This document shows, piece by piece, positions 11,654-22,344 of a stretch of DNA of 64,000 bases (the stretch's first letter is position 1; each line of letters starts with the position of its first letter). A model generated the notes under the pieces. That model had not been told where the DNA came from and did no database searches. It saw nothing but the letters and a program-made list of their open reading frames with translations. The position numbers and the translations under genes are program-made. The stretch is from Pseudaeromonas aegiceratis (GTDB lineage: Bacteria; Pseudomonadota; Gammaproteobacteria; Enterobacterales; Aeromonadaceae), in NCBI RefSeq assembly GCF_046254905.1, contig NZ_CP158016.1, positions 2,976,001 through 3,040,000 of the forward strand, read 5' to 3'.

Positions 11654-12391
11654 TTAGAGCCCCTGGCGGGCTTCGAGCATCAGTCGCTTCATCTCCACCA
11701 CCGCCTCGGTGAGGCCGGTGAACACGGCCCGACCTATGATGGCGTGACCTATGTTGAGCTCCACCATCTCGGGGATGGCGGCGATGGGTTTGACGTTCTG
11801 ATAGTGCAGGCCGTGACCGGCGTTGACCTTGAGGCCCTTGCCATGGGCATACACGGCCGCCTCGCGGATGCGGGCCAGCTCGGCGGCCTGCTCGGCCTCG
11901 GTGGGCGCATCGGCATAGCGGCCGGTGTGCAGCTCGATGTAGGGCGCACCACAGGCCACCGCCGCGTCGATCTGGGCATGGTCGGCATCGATAAACAGGG
12001 AGACCTGGGTACCGACCGCCGCCAGGCGGGCCACGGCAGCTTGCATGACGGCCAACTGACCGGCCACGTCCAGGCCACCCTCGGTGGTGACCTCCTGACG
12101 CTTCTCCGGCACCAGGCAGACGAAGTGCGGCTGGATCTCACAGGCGATGTCCAGCATCTCCGCGGTCACCGCCATCTCCAGGTTCATGCGGGTCTGCAGG
12201 GTTTCTTTCAGCACCCGCACATCTCTGTCCTTGATGTGCCGACGGTCTTCACGCAGGTGGATGGTGATGCCATCGGCACCGGCCTGCTCGGCCAGGGCGG
12301 CGGCAAACACGGGATCCGGATAGTGGGTGCCCCGGGCATTGCGCAGGGTGGCCACGTGGTCGATATTCACGCCTAGCAGGATGTTACTCAC
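11654..12391 (-). CDS. pdxJ: Pyridoxine 5'-phosphate synthase PdxJ
   Basis: PdxJ condenses 3-amino-2-oxopropyl phosphate with deoxyxylulose 5-phosphate to form pyridoxine 5'-phosphate, a homo-octameric TIM barrel. The 245-residue product starts LLGVNIDHVATLRNARG, contains HLREDRRHI (catalytic Glu/His region), the central CLVPEKR segment and the C-terminal NIGHAIIGRAVF phosphate-binding loop. The start overlaps the recO stop by 4 bases, so translation is coupled. recO-pdxJ linkage is standard in gammaproteobacteria. Confidence 0.96.
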   Translation of the reverse strand: MSNILLGVNIDHVATLRNARGTHYPDPVFAAALAEQAGADGITIHLREDRRHIKDRDVRVLKETLQTRMNLEMAVTAEMLDIACEIQPHFVCLVPEKRQEVTTEGGLDVAGQLAVMQAAVARLAAVGTQVSLFIDADHAQIDAAVACGAPYIELHTGRYADAPTEAEQAAELARIREAAVYAHGKGLKVNAGHGLHYQNVKPIAAIPEMVELNIGHAIIGRAVFTGLTEAVVEMKRLMLEARQGL

Positions 12392-13113
12392 TCCATTGTC
12401 CTCTTAGTGCCAGTGGAAAACAGCTCCCGGCTCCGCAGGGGTCGGTCGCCCAGATAGGGTTTGAGGGCCTGGCGGCACAGGCGCTTGGCGGTGGCCAGGC
12501 CCTCCGGCGTCTCCAGCCGGTCTGCCGCCATGGCCAGCAGGTGCTCCCCCGGCAAGCGCTCGGCCGCCGGCGTCGCCACGCTGGCGGGTATCAGCCCCAG
12601 TTCATGGCGATAGCAGTAGTCGGCCTCGGGAACGAGGGGCTCCCCATCCGCGGTGTGTTCCAGCGCCACGCCATAGCCCAGGGCCTGCAGCAGGGCCAGC
12701 TCGAAGCGGCGCAACACCGGCTGGGGATCGGGGGCCTGGGCCAGGCCGGCCAGGCTCTGCACATACTGGCTGAACAGGGCCGGATAGGGGGTGTGACGCT
12801 CCAGCAGGTAGTAGAGCAGCTCGTTGAGGTAGAGGCCGCTGAACAGGGCGGTGCCTTGCAACGGGACCGGCAGGGCCAGCGGCTCCAGCCGCTCCAGGGT
12901 CTTGAGATCCCCGGCGCCGCGCCAGCGGATCTGCAGCGGTACGAAGGGCTGCAACAGGGCCTTGTGGCCGGATTTCTGCCGGCGGGAACCGTTTGCCACC
13001 AGGCCGAGTCGGCCCTGCTCCTGGCTGAACAGCTCCACCAGCTGGCTGCTTTCCCGGTAGGGGCGCACATGCAGCACCAGCGCGGTCTGAAAACCGGTGT
13101 CAGTCTTCGCCAT
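12388..13113 (-). CDS. recO: DNA repair protein RecO
   Basis: RecO helps RecR load RecA on SSB-coated single-stranded DNA in gap repair. The 241-residue product has the N-terminal OB-fold (ALVLHVRPYRESSQLVELFSQEQGRLGLVANGSRR) and an alpha-helical C-terminal domain with YLNELLYYLLERHTPYP and FELALLQALGYG. The zinc cysteines seen in some RecO proteins are not arranged as a finger here. It overlaps the era 3' end by 14 bases and pdxJ by 4, a tightly packed operon. Confidence 0.94.
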   Translation of the reverse strand: MAKTDTGFQTALVLHVRPYRESSQLVELFSQEQGRLGLVANGSRRQKSGHKALLQPFVPLQIRWRGAGDLKTLERLEPLALPVPLQGTALFSGLYLNELLYYLLERHTPYPALFSQYVQSLAGLAQAPDPQPVLRRFELALLQALGYGVALEHTADGEPLVPEADYCYRHELGLIPASVATPAAERLPGEHLLAMAADRLETPEGLATAKRLCRQALKPYLGDRPLRSRELFSTGTKRTME

Positions 13114-14005
13114 AGCCCAGGCTGCGCAGGGCCCGTTCGTCGTCGGCCCAGCCAGATTTGACCTTGACCCACAGCTCCAGGAACACCCGGGTGTCGAACA
13201 GCCGTTCCATGTCCAGGCGCGCCTCTGTGCCGATCTGCTTGAGCTTCTCGCCCTTGTTGCCGATCACCATCTTCTTCTGCCCTTCCCGCTCCACCAGGAT
13301 CAGACCATGGATGTGGAACAGGCCGTCATCCTCCACCTTGAAGCGCTCTATCTCCACGGTGACGGAGTAAGGCAGCTCCTCGCCCATGAAGCGCATCAGC
13401 TTCTCGCGGATGATCTCCGCCGCCATGAAGCGGGAGGAGCGGTCGGTGATGTAATCCTCGGGGAAGTAGTGCTCCCCTTCCGGCAGCTGCTGGCGGGCCA
13501 GCTCGCGGATGGTCTCCACATTGGTGCCGGACTTGGCAGAGATGGGCAGTATCTCGGCAAACGCCATCTGCTGACCCAGCCACTGCAGGTGGGGCAGCAG
13601 GGTCGCCTTGTCTTCGATCTTGTCCACCTTGTTGACCGCCAGCACCACGGGGCAGCGCAGCCCCTTGAGCTTGTTCAGCACCATCTCATCATCGGCGGTC
13701 CAGCGGGTCCCCTCCACCACGAACACTACCATCTCCACGTCGCCCAGGGAGCTGGTGGCAGCCCGGTTCATCAGACGGTTGATGGCGCGCTTCTCTTCGA
13801 TGTGCAGGCCAGGGGTATCGACGAAGATGGTCTGCCAGGCCCCCTGGGTATCGATGCCCAGGATGCGGTGGCGGGTGGTCTGGGGCTTCTTGGAGGTGAT
13901 GCTCACCTTCTGACCCAGCAGCTTGTTCAGCAGGGTGGACTTGCCCACGTTGGGGCGGCCGACGATGGCCACGAAGCCACAGTGGCTGGTCTCTTGTTCA
14001 CTCAT
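13100..14005 (-). CDS. era: Ribosome-assembly GTPase Era
   Basis: Era binds the 3' end of 16S rRNA through its KH domain and couples GTP hydrolysis to 30S maturation. The 301-residue product has G1 GRPNVGKS, G2 TTRHRI, G3 DTPG, G4 NKVD and G5 SAKSG, then the KH signature VIGNKGEKLKQIG. The open frame is 33 codons longer upstream, but MSEQETSHCGFVAIVG is the family start and overlaps the rnc stop by 4 bases (ATGA), a sign of translational coupling. Confidence 0.97.
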   Translation of the reverse strand: MSEQETSHCGFVAIVGRPNVGKSTLLNKLLGQKVSITSKKPQTTRHRILGIDTQGAWQTIFVDTPGLHIEEKRAINRLMNRAATSSLGDVEMVVFVVEGTRWTADDEMVLNKLKGLRCPVVLAVNKVDKIEDKATLLPHLQWLGQQMAFAEILPISAKSGTNVETIRELARQQLPEGEHYFPEDYITDRSSRFMAAEIIREKLMRFMGEELPYSVTVEIERFKVEDDGLFHIHGLILVEREGQKKMVIGNKGEKLKQIGTEARLDMERLFDTRVFLELWVKVKSGWADDERALRSLGYGED

Positions 14006-14676
14006 AGCAACCGCTCCAGGGCCCGTTCGGCCGCGGACTGTTCCGCCTTGCGCCGGCTGGAGCCGATGCCGATGATCTCGGTCGGCAGGCCTTCCACCTC
14101 GCACTGGACGGTAAATTCCTGATTGTGGGCCTCGCCCTTCACCTTGAGCACCACATAGGTGGGCAAGGGCTTACGCTGCCCCTGCAGCAACTCCTGCAGC
14201 CGGGTCTTGGGATCCTTCTGCTCCACGCCGGGACGGATCTGTTCCAGTCGTTCGGCATACCAGGAGAGCAGCAGGTCGCGAGTGCGATCCATCTGGCAAT
14301 CCATGTAGATGGCGCCGATGATGGCCTCAACCGCATCCGCCAGAATGGACTCGCGACGGAAGCCGCCGCTCTTGAGCTCGCCGGGCCCCAGGATGAGGTA
14401 GTCCCCCAGTTCGAACTCCCGCGCCAACTCGGCCAGGGTCTTCTCCCGGACCAGGGTGGCGCGCATGCGGCTCATGTCCCCTTCGCTGACGTCGGGGAAA
14501 CGGCAAAACAGCGCCTCGGCGATCACCATGCTGAGGATGGAGTCGCCCAGAAACTCCAGGCGCTCGTTGTGCTTGGACCCCGCGCTGCGGTGGGTGATGG
14601 CCCGCACCAGCAGCTCCTCTTTCTGGAACTGATGGCCCAGCTTGCTTTGCAAACGGTCTAACTTGTTATCGATCAC
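14002..14676 (-). CDS. rnc: Ribonuclease III
   Basis: RNase III cuts double-stranded RNA in rRNA maturation and mRNA control. The 224-residue product has the catalytic signature ERLEFLGDSIL near residue 39, a second acidic cluster ILADAVEAIIGAIYMD, and a C-terminal dsRNA-binding domain (DPKTRLQELLQG to the KAEQSAAERAL end). It overlaps lepB and era by 4 bases each. In E. coli rnc autoregulates by cutting its own leader; here it lies inside the lepA-lepB transcript, so any such site would be in lepB. Confidence 0.97.
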   Translation of the reverse strand: MIDNKLDRLQSKLGHQFQKEELLVRAITHRSAGSKHNERLEFLGDSILSMVIAEALFCRFPDVSEGDMSRMRATLVREKTLAELAREFELGDYLILGPGELKSGGFRRESILADAVEAIIGAIYMDCQMDRTRDLLLSWYAERLEQIRPGVEQKDPKTRLQELLQGQRKPLPTYVVLKVKGEAHNQEFTVQCEVEGLPTEIIGIGSSRRKAEQSAAERALERLL

Positions 14677-15626
14677 TGGATACTGCCTATACGGTCAAAA
14701 CGTACGCCAGTGGGCACCCAGCCCGGCAGCCAGGAGTCCGGCGCGCGATCAAATTCAAAACTCATCCAGATGGCTACCGCCCGGCCCATCAGGTTGCGTT
14801 CGGGGACAAAGCCCCAGAAACGGCTGTCGGCACTGTTGTCACGGTTGTCGCCCATGACGAAGTAGTGGCCTTCCGGCACCACCCACTGCCCCACCGGCAG
14901 GCCATCCTCACGATGGTAGGCCGGCTGCTTGGCCTCCTCTGTGATGGCTGGGGTCTGCAGTATCTGGTGATCCACAGCGCCCAGGTGTTCACTGAAACGG
15001 ACCATGGGCAGGGTCACCTGGCCCAGGTTGCCGCCGTTGACCGTCTGACTGAAGCTGCCCTGCTCCAGGAAGCTGTGCTCCACGGTTGCCAGGGGGGCGC
15101 AGTCCTTGCCAGATGGGCAAGCTGGCTCAATCAGCAGTTGCTTATCCGCGGTATACACCACCTTGTCGCCCGGCAGCCCCACCACCCGCTTGATGTAATC
15201 CACCCGCGGGTCTTCGGGATACTTGAACACCACTATGTCACCCCGCTTCGGATGGCCGGTGGGGATCAGGGTATGGTTCTCGATGGGTTCCTTGATGCCG
15301 TAGGCAAACTTCTCCACCAGGATGAAGTCGCCGATGAGCAGGGTGGGCATCATGGACCCCGAGGGGATCTGAAACGGCTCGTAGACGAAGGAGCGCAACA
15401 CCAGCACGGCGGCGATGACCGGGAAGATGCCCTTGCTCTGTTCGATCCAGGCCGGCTCGGCGGTGAGCTTGTCGATGGTGGCCGCATCCAGGGCATTACC
15501 GGCGGCCCGTTCGGCCCGGGCCACCTTGGCCAGTCGCGCCTTTTGCAGCCACAGGTGGTCCAATAGCCAGACCAACCCGGTGAGGGCGGTGACCGCCACC
15601 AGGATCAGCGAAAATGTGTTGGCCAT
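14673..15626 (-). CDS. lepB: Signal peptidase I
   Basis: LepB removes signal peptides from exported proteins at the periplasmic face of the inner membrane. The 317-residue product has an N-terminal membrane helix (about 4-24), a basic cytoplasmic loop, and a second hydrophobic segment near residues 65-80. The catalytic Ser is in IPSGSMMPTL, the general-base Lys in YIKRVVGLPGD, and box E is GHYFVMGDNRDNSADSR. It lies 1 base after lepA and overlaps rnc by 4 bases. Confidence 0.96.
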   Translation of the reverse strand: MANTFSLILVAVTALTGLVWLLDHLWLQKARLAKVARAERAAGNALDAATIDKLTAEPAWIEQSKGIFPVIAAVLVLRSFVYEPFQIPSGSMMPTLLIGDFILVEKFAYGIKEPIENHTLIPTGHPKRGDIVVFKYPEDPRVDYIKRVVGLPGDKVVYTADKQLLIEPACPSGKDCAPLATVEHSFLEQGSFSQTVNGGNLGQVTLPMVRFSEHLGAVDHQILQTPAITEEAKQPAYHREDGLPVGQWVVPEGHYFVMGDNRDNSADSRFWGFVPERNLMGRAVAIWMSFEFDRAPDSWLPGWVPTGVRFDRIGSIQ

Positions 15627-15627
15627 G

Positions 15628-17421
<1,794 letters not shown>

Positions 17422-17502
17422 CGGATAAATTTCGGCCAATAAAGATGGTCACCTGACAATAGAGGCGAGAGTTTACTGGATCACAAAAGGAACGGCTATG
17501 GC

Positions 17503-17964
17503 TTAGTCAATCTGCTGGGTGGGAATGTCTGCGCCCAGCATGACGGGGCGATAGAGCCCTTCGCTAAACTGACGGGCCCCCAGCTTGGCCAGCAGGAAGC
17601 CAAGGCCTCCCCCCACCATGGCACCGAGGATCTCCGGCAGCTCTTCGGCGATCTGCCAGACACCGGACAGCCACTTGCCCACCAGGGCGCCGACCAGCAG
17701 ACAAAACAGCGGCAGCATATAGACCAGCAGGGCACTCTTGAGCAAGCTCTTCTCCGGGATGCCGATGCGCACCTGCTGCCCCACGCTCACCTCCCCCACC
17801 CGGGCCACCTCCAGCAACTGGGGACGACCGGGCATGGACTTGGCCAGGCTGCCGACGCCACAGCTGGCCTGCTGATGGCAGTGCCCACAGGCGCTCTTGC
17901 GCCGGCACTCCACCTGCACCCAGGTCTCTCCCACCGCCACCACGGTAGCTACCGATTCAATCAT
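17503..17964 (-). CDS. rseC: Sigma-E pathway protein RseC (SoxR-reducing system protein)
   Basis: RseC is an inner-membrane protein encoded with rpoE-rseAB; in some bacteria it acts in the reduction of SoxR. The 153-residue product has an N-terminal domain with four cysteines (CRRKSACGHCHQQASCG, about residues 20-36), probably a redox or metal centre. Two hydrophobic segments follow (about 77-97 and 110-128). It overlaps the rseB 3' end by 8 bases. Its exact role here is not shown by the sequence. Confidence 0.92.
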   Translation of the reverse strand: MIESVATVVAVGETWVQVECRRKSACGHCHQQASCGVGSLAKSMPGRPQLLEVARVGEVSVGQQVRIGIPEKSLLKSALLVYMLPLFCLLVGALVGKWLSGVWQIAEELPEILGAMVGGGLGFLLAKLGARQFSEGLYRPVMLGADIPTQQID

Positions 17965-18943
17965 GTGCCGCTCCTTGCACCGTCACCGCGGCAGGATGCA
18001 ACGACTCGGCGATGCGCCGGGCCGTCGGGGCCGGGATCTCGCCCACCACGGTAACATCCACATTATGCGGATTTGTAAAGGTGAGCAAGCTGGTTGCGCC
18101 CTGCATCAGCACCTGGTTGGGCGTGGCCTCCCCCGGCTGGGTCTGGGCCAGATAGACGGAGACGTCCACCAGGCCATCGCTGAGCAGCACATAGTCCACC
18201 GGCTGATCCAGCATGGCCAGCTTGTGCCGATCGGCGGAAACCACCTTGAACCCCTTGGGCAACCAGCCAAACTCCCAGCCGCTGTGGTTGGGTTTGGCAC
18301 TGTAAGCCTCGGCCAGGGCGACGGCCGGCGGCAGCTTGGCCTTGGCCAACTCCTGCAACCAGGGACTGGGCTGCTCGGAGATCCGCAGATCCACCCCCAT
18401 GAACTGCTCCACCAGATCCCCTTGGTCATCGATCATGTCCATGCGCAGCAGCAGGCCGCTCTGTTGCTCCAGCCAGAGCACGAAGCCGTACTTACTGCTG
18501 TCCTTGGGCACCAGGCGCACCACCTGGGTCGCCAGGCCGGCGATGCGGTTGCGCCCCGCCACCACGGGCTCATAGCTTTGCAGCACCCGATCCAGATCCA
18601 TCTCCAGAAGGGCGGACCAGAGCCCGGGCATGCGGGCGGACTTGAGGGTGTAGGGGTCATTGCCGCTTTCAAAGAAGCTGAACTCGTCGCCACGGCGCAG
18701 GTATTCGCTGGGTCGGCCATTGAGCAGGATGAGGTGGGCGATATCCTGATTGCCCACTGTGCCATGGGAGAAGCGCATGGGCTCCAGCAGCCCCTGACGC
18801 AGCTTCACCATGGAAAGCTCGAAATTGTAGTGGTGATAGGCCCGCTGCATCTGTTGCAACAAGGCCTCAGCCGAAGGTGCATCGGCTGAGGCCTTGAAAC
18901 TGATCAGCAGGGCAGCCAGAAAAAACCAAGCAAGCTGCCGCAC
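17957..18943 (-). CDS. rseB: Periplasmic sigma-E regulator RseB
   Basis: RseB binds the periplasmic part of RseA, shields it from DegS cleavage, and senses mislocalised lipopolysaccharide. The 328-residue product has a signal peptide (about residues 1-20, LAWFFLAALLISFKASA), a large LolA-like beta domain and a smaller C-terminal domain. Conserved segments include YHHYNFELSMVKLRQG and EFSFFESGNDPYTL. It follows rseA by 24 bases and overlaps rseC by 8. Confidence 0.94.
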   Translation of the reverse strand: MRQLAWFFLAALLISFKASADAPSAEALLQQMQRAYHHYNFELSMVKLRQGLLEPMRFSHGTVGNQDIAHLILLNGRPSEYLRRGDEFSFFESGNDPYTLKSARMPGLWSALLEMDLDRVLQSYEPVVAGRNRIAGLATQVVRLVPKDSSKYGFVLWLEQQSGLLLRMDMIDDQGDLVEQFMGVDLRISEQPSPWLQELAKAKLPPAVALAEAYSAKPNHSGWEFGWLPKGFKVVSADRHKLAMLDQPVDYVLLSDGLVDVSVYLAQTQPGEATPNQVLMQGATSLLTFTNPHNVDVTVVGEIPAPTARRIAESLHPAAVTVQGAAHD

Positions 18944-18967
18944 GTTGTTGTCTCTCTACTGCCAGGG

Positions 18968-19537
18968 TTAATCGTTGGTTTGATGCAGACGCTGCTGCAA
19001 CTGGTGATCCCGCAGGTAGGCGGAAACCCGTTGCTGATATTGCTGCACCTGCTCCTCGGTCAGGGAAGCTTGGCCCTGATGGCTGCGCAACGCCTCGGCC
19101 TGCGGGCCATAGCTGACACTCACCGGCGCCGCCAGGCCGGCCAGCGGCACTGTGTTCAGCACGGGTGAGGGCGCGGCCGGGTTTTGGCCATGTTGATATT
19201 GCTGCACCCCGACGATTACCGCCGCCGCCACCGAGGCGGCGATGGCATACTGCCCCAATTGGCGTCCCATGGCCACCACCTTGGGTTGCAGCTGCCGCCA
19301 GGCCAGCCGGCTGGCGCGCGGCGCCAACACAGTGGGCTCCGCCGTCAACGCCGCCATCACCTTGTCGGTGAAATCCAGCGGCACCTGGGCCGGCAACTCG
19401 TCACGCAGGGCATCACCGATCAGGTGATAACGGGACCAGGTCTGGGCCTGGGTAGGCTCCTTGAGCAGATCGGCCAGCCAAGTGTCATCGGACAGCTGGT
19501 GATCCATCAATGCCGAAATCCGTTCATTACTGGACAT
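18968..19537 (-). CDS. rseA: Anti-sigma-E factor RseA
   Basis: RseA is the single-pass inner-membrane anti-sigma factor that sequesters RpoE until DegS/RseP proteolysis. The 189-residue product has the cytoplasmic sigma-binding part (NERISALMDHQLSDD, then TWSRYHLIGDALRDELP), a membrane segment (about 96-113, YAIAASVAAAVIVGVQQY) and a Gln-rich periplasmic tail ending QQRLHQTND. It is 21 bases after rpoE in the expected rpoE-rseABC order. Confidence 0.95.
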   Translation of the reverse strand: MSSNERISALMDHQLSDDTWLADLLKEPTQAQTWSRYHLIGDALRDELPAQVPLDFTDKVMAALTAEPTVLAPRASRLAWRQLQPKVVAMGRQLGQYAIAASVAAAVIVGVQQYQHGQNPAAPSPVLNTVPLAGLAAPVSVSYGPQAEALRSHQGQASLTEEQVQQYQQRVSAYLRDHQLQQRLHQTND

Positions 19538-19558
19538 AATGGCCTGATTACTCCCTTT

Positions 19559-20146
19559 CTAGCGTTGCAACAAAGGTTGAATCCACTTGTCGATCACCTC
19601 TCGCGCCCGGAAGATCCGTGAGCGCACCGTGCCCACCGGACAATCCATGATGACGGCGATCTCCTCGTAACTCAGTCCCTCGATCTCCCGCAGGGTTATC
19701 GCCTGGCGCAGATCATCGGGCAAGCTGTCGAGGGCCGCACGCACGTGGCGTTTGAGCTCATCGGACAACATCAAGTTTTCCGGGGTGGCCTGCTCATGCA
19801 GGGCATCGGCCCCCTCGTAAAACTCGGCCTCCGAGGCTTCCACATCCGCATCAGGCGGGCGGCGCCCCTGGGCCGTCAGGTAATTCTTGGCCGTGTTGAC
19901 GGCGATCCGATACAGCCAGGTATAGAAGGCACTCTCGCCACGAAAGGTGGGCAGGGAGCGATACGCCTTGATAAAGGCCTCCTGCGCCACATCGGCGGCA
20001 TCCCCGGGATTATTCACAAACCGGGACACCAGACCGATCACCTTATGCTGGTATTTGCTGACCAACAGGTTGAACGCCTGCTTGTCACCGCGCTGCACGC
20101 GCTCCACCAGGGCCTGGTCAATATTTGCCTCTATCTCCTCGCTCAT
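19559..20146 (-). CDS. rpoE: RNA polymerase sigma factor RpoE (sigma-E)
   Basis: RpoE is the ECF sigma factor for the envelope stress response. The 195-residue product has region 2 (ADVAQEAFIKAYRSLPTFRGESAFYTWLYRIAVNTAKN) and region 4 (LPDDLRQAITLREIEGLSYEEIAVIMDCPVGTVRSRIFRARE), both nearly identical to the E. coli protein. A sigma-E-type promoter lies 59 bp upstream, which indicates positive autoregulation. nadB is divergent, as in E. coli. Confidence 0.97.
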   Translation of the reverse strand: MSEEIEANIDQALVERVQRGDKQAFNLLVSKYQHKVIGLVSRFVNNPGDAADVAQEAFIKAYRSLPTFRGESAFYTWLYRIAVNTAKNYLTAQGRRPPDADVEASEAEFYEGADALHEQATPENLMLSDELKRHVRAALDSLPDDLRQAITLREIEGLSYEEIAVIMDCPVGTVRSRIFRAREVIDKWIQPLLQR

Positions 20147-20204
20147 CGGCGCAGGATACCTCCACTCGCTTATCCCAAGTCATTGGCCGATGAGACACAA
20201 ACTT

Positions 20205-20231
20205 TCAGACAGAGCGACTTTATAAAAGTTC
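20205..20231 (-). promoter_or_regulatory. Sigma-E promoter of rpoE-rseABC
   Basis: Read on the minus strand, GAACTT is followed after exactly 16 bases by TCTGA, matching the sigma-E consensus (GGAACTT, 16-17 bases, TCTGA) closely. It is placed to give a leader of roughly 50 bases before the rpoE ATG. This corresponds to the autoregulated rpoE P2 promoter of E. coli. Confidence 0.85.
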
Positions 20232-20320
20232 ATTATTATTCAAAAAAGCGTGATCCCGGCTGCACCTGCCCGGCTCTTGGGCTAACATAGGGCCTTCCTC
20301 ACTCCACGCCAATGATACTT

Positions 20321-21934
20321 ATGAAACAGCACGTTGAACACAGTTGTGACGTCCTCATCATTGGCAGTGGTGCCGCCGGTTTGTCCCTGGCGCTGCGATT
20401 GGCAGATCACGCTCGGGTCATGGTATTAAGCAAGGGACCCTTGAGCGAAGGGGCCACCTACTATGCCCAAGGAGGCATCGCTGCCGTTTTCGACGAAACG
20501 GACAGTGTCGAATCCCACGTCAATGACACCCTCACGGCCGGAGCCGGTCTGTGCGACCGCCCCATGGTGGAATTTACCACCCGCAATGCCAAAGATTGCA
20601 TCCAGTGGCTGATCAACCAGGGGGTGCCCTTTGACCAGGAAGAGACGAGCAGCGGACAAGGCCAGCCTTCCTACCACCTGACCCGGGAAGGCGGCCACAG
20701 CCACAGACGCATCTTCCACACCGCCGATGCCTCCGGCAAGGCGGTGGAAATCACCCTGGTGGATCAGGTGCGCGCCCATTCCAACATCCAGCTGATGGAG
20801 CGCTACAACGCGGTGGATCTCATCACCACCCGCAAGCTGGGCATACCGGGCAACCGGGTGCTGGGCGCCTACGTCTGGAACCGCAACGCCGAACAGGTGG
20901 AAACGGTGCAGGCCCGCTTCGTCGCCCTGGCCACCGGCGGTGCCTCCAAGGTCTATCAGTATACCTCCAACCCGGATGTCAGCTCCGGCGACGGCATCGC
21001 CATGGCCTGGCGCGCCGGCTGCCGGGTGGCCAACATGGAATTCAACCAGTTCCATCCCACCACCCTGTTCCATCCGGATGACCGCAACTTCCTGCTCACC
21101 GAAGCCCTGCGGGGGGAAGGCGCCTACCTGCGCCGGCCCGATGGCAGCCGCTTCATGCCGGACTTCGACCCCAGGGCCGAACTGGCACCGCGGGATGTGG
21201 TGGCCCGCGCCATCGACTACGAGATGAAGCGCCTGGGGGTGGACTGCATGTACCTGGACATCAGCCACAAGCCGGCCGACTTCATCCAGAAACACTTCCC
21301 CACCATCTATGAACGCTGCCGGAAGATCGGCATCGACATCACCAGCCAGCCGATCCCCGTGGTGCCTGCGGCCCACTTTACCTGTGGCGGCGTGATGATC
21401 GATCAAACCGGCCAGAGCGACGTGCCCGGCCTCTATGCCATCGGCGAGGTCTCCTACACCGGACTGCACGGCGCCAACCGTCTGGCCTCCAACTCATTGC
21501 TGGAGTGCGTGGTGTTCGCCCACTCCGCCGCCCAGGACATACTGGCGCGCCTGCCCATGAGCGCACCGCCGCCGGCCCTGCCGCGCTGGGATGAGAGCAA
21601 GGTGGGCAACTCGGATGAAGAGGTGGTGATCCAGCACAACTGGCACGAGCTGCGGCTGTTCATGTGGGACTATGTGGGCATAGTGCGCACCAACAAGCGG
21701 CTGGAGCGCGCCAAGCGACGCATCGATCTGCTCAAGCAGGAGGTGCACGATTACTACGCCAACTTCCGCGTCTCCAACAACCTGCTGGAGCTGCGCAACC
21801 TGCTGCAGGTGGCCGAACTCATCGTTCGCTCCGCCATGCAACGCAAGGAGTCCCGCGGTCTGCACTACAACCTGGACTACCCGGATGCCTTGCCGGATCC
21901 CAAGCCCAGCATACTGATCCCCGACAACTACTAA
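20321..21934 (+). CDS. nadB: L-aspartate oxidase
   Basis: NadB oxidises L-aspartate to iminoaspartate, the first step of de novo NAD synthesis, using FAD. The product (537 residues from this start) has the dinucleotide fold CDVLIIGSGAAGLSLALRL, the YYAQGGIAAVFDETDS segment, catalytic TREGGHSHRRI and EFNQFHPTTL, and FTCGGVMID near the end of the flavin domain. A C-terminal helical domain of about 120 residues follows. An in-frame ATG three codons earlier (20312) is equally possible; neither has a good ribosome site. Confidence 0.95.
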   Translation: MKQHVEHSCDVLIIGSGAAGLSLALRLADHARVMVLSKGPLSEGATYYAQGGIAAVFDETDSVESHVNDTLTAGAGLCDRPMVEFTTRNAKDCIQWLINQGVPFDQEETSSGQGQPSYHLTREGGHSHRRIFHTADASGKAVEITLVDQVRAHSNIQLMERYNAVDLITTRKLGIPGNRVLGAYVWNRNAEQVETVQARFVALATGGASKVYQYTSNPDVSSGDGIAMAWRAGCRVANMEFNQFHPTTLFHPDDRNFLLTEALRGEGAYLRRPDGSRFMPDFDPRAELAPRDVVARAIDYEMKRLGVDCMYLDISHKPADFIQKHFPTIYERCRKIGIDITSQPIPVVPAAHFTCGGVMIDQTGQSDVPGLYAIGEVSYTGLHGANRLASNSLLECVVFAHSAAQDILARLPMSAPPPALPRWDESKVGNSDEEVVIQHNWHELRLFMWDYVGIVRTNKRLERAKRRIDLLKQEVHDYYANFRVSNNLLELRNLLQVAELIVRSAMQRKESRGLHYNLDYPDALPDPKPSILIPDNY

Positions 21935-21965
21935 AAAAACGGCTCCTTCACGGAGCCGTTTTTTT
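21933..21965. terminator. Bidirectional terminator between nadB and ygfX
   Basis: An AAAAAAACGGCTCC / GGAGCCGTTTTTTT stem with a short TTCAC loop has T tracts in both directions. It overlaps the last base of nadB and the stop of ygfX, so it serves both convergent genes. Confidence 0.9.
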
Positions 21966-22344
21966 AGCGCAGGTTGACCTGGCGGGCCAGCAGGCGAAAA
22001 TCCGCAGGCGCCAGGCTGTCGGCGAAGATCCACAGGCGGATCACCTGCTCCCCTTCCAGATCCAGCCAGAGGAAGCCTGGCCCGACCCGGGAACCCAGCC
22101 CCAAGCGGTACCACTGCCCCTGGTAGTGCAGCTCCTGGCCGGACAGCTCCAGCCACAGCTGGCGATGATGGGCCTGGTAGAGGGAGACCGCCAGGCTGAT
22201 CCCCAAGGCCAGCACAAACCAGAGCCAGTAGGCGCCGTGCAACAGGGACCACATGGGCCAGCACAGCAACAGGTGACCCACCAACAGCAGGATTTGGTGC
22301 CAACGGGAGGGTCCGACGACGATCTTATGCTTGGTGGTAGGCAA
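21964..22344 (-). CDS. ygfX: YgfX (CptA) family membrane protein
   Basis: YgfX is a small inner-membrane protein linked in E. coli to SdhE and to effects on the cytoskeleton; its function is debated. The 126-residue product has two adjacent hydrophobic segments (about residues 14-48, ILLLVGHLLLCWPMW and YWLWFVLALGISLAVSLY), then a soluble part with LWLELSGQELHYQGQWYRL. The open frame runs to 22491 without a family-like start. I chose TTG at 22344 because GGAG lies 6 bases upstream and the length then matches the 135-residue E. coli protein. It overlaps the sdhE end by 20 bases. Confidence 0.78.
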   Translation of the reverse strand: MPTTKHKIVVGPSRWHQILLLVGHLLLCWPMWSLLHGAYWLWFVLALGISLAVSLYQAHHRQLWLELSGQELHYQGQWYRLGLGSRVGPGFLWLDLEGEQVIRLWIFADSLAPADFRLLARQVNLR

